DNA of 15,530 bases from the NCBI GenBank assembly GCA_038209965.1, contig JBBQXF010000112.1:1-15530 (forward strand), given 5' to 3'. Source of the DNA: JALONO01 sp038209965 (GTDB lineage Bacteria > Bacteroidota > Bacteroidia > Cytophagales > Thermoflexibacteraceae). This document shows, one piece after another, positions 14,236 through 15,530 of the stretch. A model generated the notes under the pieces. The model was not told the DNA's origin. It was given only the letters and a program-made list of their open reading frames with translations, and did not search any database. A program made the translations under genes and the position numbers. Within the stretch, counting starts at the first letter, position 1; each line of letters opens with the position of its first letter.

Positions 14236-15530
14236 TTACTTGCTCAACGACACTATCCACTTGGCTATTTTCGTGGCATCGGCCTTGGGCACTTGGGGCA
14301 TGGCGGCCATTGGAGTGGCATAGTCGGGCCAATTGGCTGGCTCGGGGTTGTAGATCAACTGTACAATCCGCTCCACGCTGTATTTGCGCTTGGCAATCTC
14401 GCTGAACGCAGGGCCAACTTGGCGCTTGTCCGCTTGGTGGCAGGCCGTACAGGTATGCTTGGCCAGCAACGGTTGGATTTCGGCCAACGTCGGGGCTGCT
14501 CCCGTGGGTTTAGCCACTGGTTTGGGCGTAGTGGCAACCGTTTGGGCTGCACCGGAACCGCCGCGCTTGGTGCTCAATTCGGTTACTGATAGTGACTGCC
14601 CGTCAGGAATATTGTTAAGGGTATAATAGGCATCGGGGTGGAGCACTGGCAATTTTTCGGCTGCCGACCGCAACCCGCTCACCGACAGTTGGTGGATGTG
14701 GTATTGGCGGAGGTTGGCCACCACTACCCGCACTTTGAGGCCATCTGCCGATACTTTTACGCCCTTGATTTTCAGGGCTTCCTCGCTGATGGTGGGGCTG
14801 CCATAAGCTGCGTGGTATTTATAAACGAAAGATCTGCCACTGTAAGCATCGAGGTTTTCGGCTGAGGTTTTGTCCACGGGCAGCGTAAACTCGATCTCGA
14901 AGCCATCGGGCTGCGCCTGTACGGTTTTCATTTCAAAAGGGGTTTTGCCACTCCAAATGAGCCGTTCCAAGCCCGAAGTGGTGGTTCCCGCCGAACCCCA
15001 GCCCCGGTTGGTCTGGCCGGCATAAAGGGAGCCGTCGTGCCCCCACGTGAGGCGCAACACGCCCGACTGGAAACCGGCCCGGAAGTCAAAGGCCACGCCT
15101 TGGTATTCGTCCTTCACTTTTTCCAGCACCACGCGCATGATTTTGCTCTGGCCTTGGTCGCCAACGAAAAGCTGGCCGGCAAACGGGCCAAACTTGCCTT
15201 TGGATTCATCCACTACGATTTCCGCATTAGAAATGCCCAATATGCCGTGGGGCAGCCAAACGGCGGGCAGCCTGATTTCGGGGAAGTCCTTTTTGGCTTC
15301 GGAGAGCAACAATGGATTTTTTTCGTTTTGAATGTTGTCTGGTTTGACAAACTGGCCGTCTTTTTTCACTTGTCGCTTATCCACTTTGGCATAAAACTGG
15401 TCTTCGGTCAGTTTTACCGGCGAATTGGCGGCCCCAGCCCAGTGCAACCCGGCGGGGTGGCCGGTGAAACTGCCCTTGGTCACGTGCCAAATCCCGCCCG
15501 ATCCGATCCAGTCGCCCTGGTTGTCGGTGT
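14236..15530 (-). CDS. Dehydrogenase-like beta-propeller protein with C-terminal cytochrome c domain (5' end outside window)
   Basis: The frame is open from the window edge: 430 residues are visible and the N-terminus is missing. The first residues, TDNQGDWIGSGGIWHV, followed by TKGSFTGHPAGLHW, match the sugar/sorbosone dehydrogenase-like proteins known as 'membrane-bound dehydrogenase' domains in planctomycetes and Bacteroidota. GHDGSLYAGQTNRGWGS is another blade-type segment. After a Thr/Pro-rich linker (VATTPKPVAKPTGAAPT) comes a c551-type cytochrome domain of about 85 residues with haem site CTACH, then VGPAFSEIAKRKY and the likely Met ligand in PMAAMPQ, ending KIAKWIVSLSK. The protein is probably periplasmic and passes electrons from an oxidised substrate to its own haem. 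The codon at 15483 is GTG and is internal, not the start. The substrate is unknown. Confidence 0.8.
   Translation of the reverse strand, partial: TDNQGDWIGSGGIWHVTKGSFTGHPAGLHWAGAANSPVKLTEDQFYAKVDKRQVKKDGQFVKPDNIQNEKNPLLLSEAKKDFPEIRLPAVWLPHGILGISNAEIVVDESKGKFGPFAGQLFVGDQGQSKIMRVVLEKVKDEYQGVAFDFRAGFQSGVLRLTWGHDGSLYAGQTNRGWGSAGTTTSGLERLIWSGKTPFEMKTVQAQPDGFEIEFTLPVDKTSAENLDAYSGRSFVYKYHAAYGSPTISEEALKIKGVKVSADGLKVRVVVANLRQYHIHQLSVSGLRSAAEKLPVLHPDAYYTLNNIPDGQSLSVTELSTKRGGSGAAQTVATTPKPVAKPTGAAPTLAEIQPLLAKHTCTACHQADKRQVGPAFSEIAKRKYSVERIVQLIYNPEPANWPDYATPMAAMPQVPKADATKIAKWIVSLSK

Noticed and set aside
15481..15483. GTG as start of the cytochrome-c fusion protein
   Set aside because: The frame stays open to the window edge and the residues before it (TDNQGDWIGSGG) match the conserved family sequence, so this codon is internal.
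1..15530. CRISPR array, tRNA or rRNA genes, insertion sequences, prophage or defence genes
   Set aside because: No regularly spaced direct repeats, no cloverleaf-type sequence, no transposase, integrase, nuclease or toxin-like protein was found among the frames read.

Overview
The window is chromosomal DNA of a Bacteroidota bacterium, most likely from the Cytophagia/Saprospiria side of the phylum. The signs are an SPOR-type C-terminus, a PorT-like outer-membrane barrel tail, a DUF4421 protein, a FloA flotillin, a candidate promoter with the phylum's TAnnTTTG -7 box, weak or absent Shine-Dalgarno sites, and symmetric A/T-flanked terminator hairpins. Base composition looks moderate, a little above half G+C by eye. 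There are no tRNA or rRNA genes, no CRISPR array, and no transposase or phage gene.

Layout. The tail of an SPOR-type gene (+) meets a minus-strand block at a bidirectional terminator (148-180). That block is trpG, trpD and a doubtful 68-residue ORF. Behind it, also on the minus strand, lie an atypical short-chain dehydrogenase and a very short outer-membrane barrel protein, separated from trpG by a strong hairpin (2078-2114). A 464-bp gap then leads to a plus-strand run: a bacterial indoleamine 2,3-dioxygenase (IDO), a possible 81-residue ORF and a DUF2157 membrane protein. After a 336-bp gap come phosphoglycerate kinase with a clear terminator, and a DUF72 protein. DUF72 converges with a minus-strand DUF4421 protein. 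Divergent from DUF4421 is a purine nucleoside phosphorylase with a perfect inverted repeat in its leader, then floA and a lipoprotein serine hydrolase (S12/class C family). At the right edge is the C-terminal part of a minus-strand dehydrogenase-like protein ending in a cytochrome c domain.

How the genes relate. Most are housekeeping or single-gene units rather than one pathway. The clearest biochemical link is tryptophan: trpG and trpD act in its synthesis, while the IDO about 1.9 kb away opens the indole ring to N-formylkynurenine. They are transcribed in opposite directions and no other kynurenine gene is visible.

I see no clear-cut new multi-gene system. The least explained signals are non-coding: a roughly 52-bp element in three intergenic gaps with a conserved small hairpin, inverted repeats in the leaders of pgk and the nucleoside phosphorylase, and the hairpin just upstream of trpG. 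Among proteins, the SDR has lost its catalytic Tyr and Lys, the phosphorylase carries Asp where the human enzyme has Asn243, and the outer-membrane protein appears to keep only the last part of a barrel.
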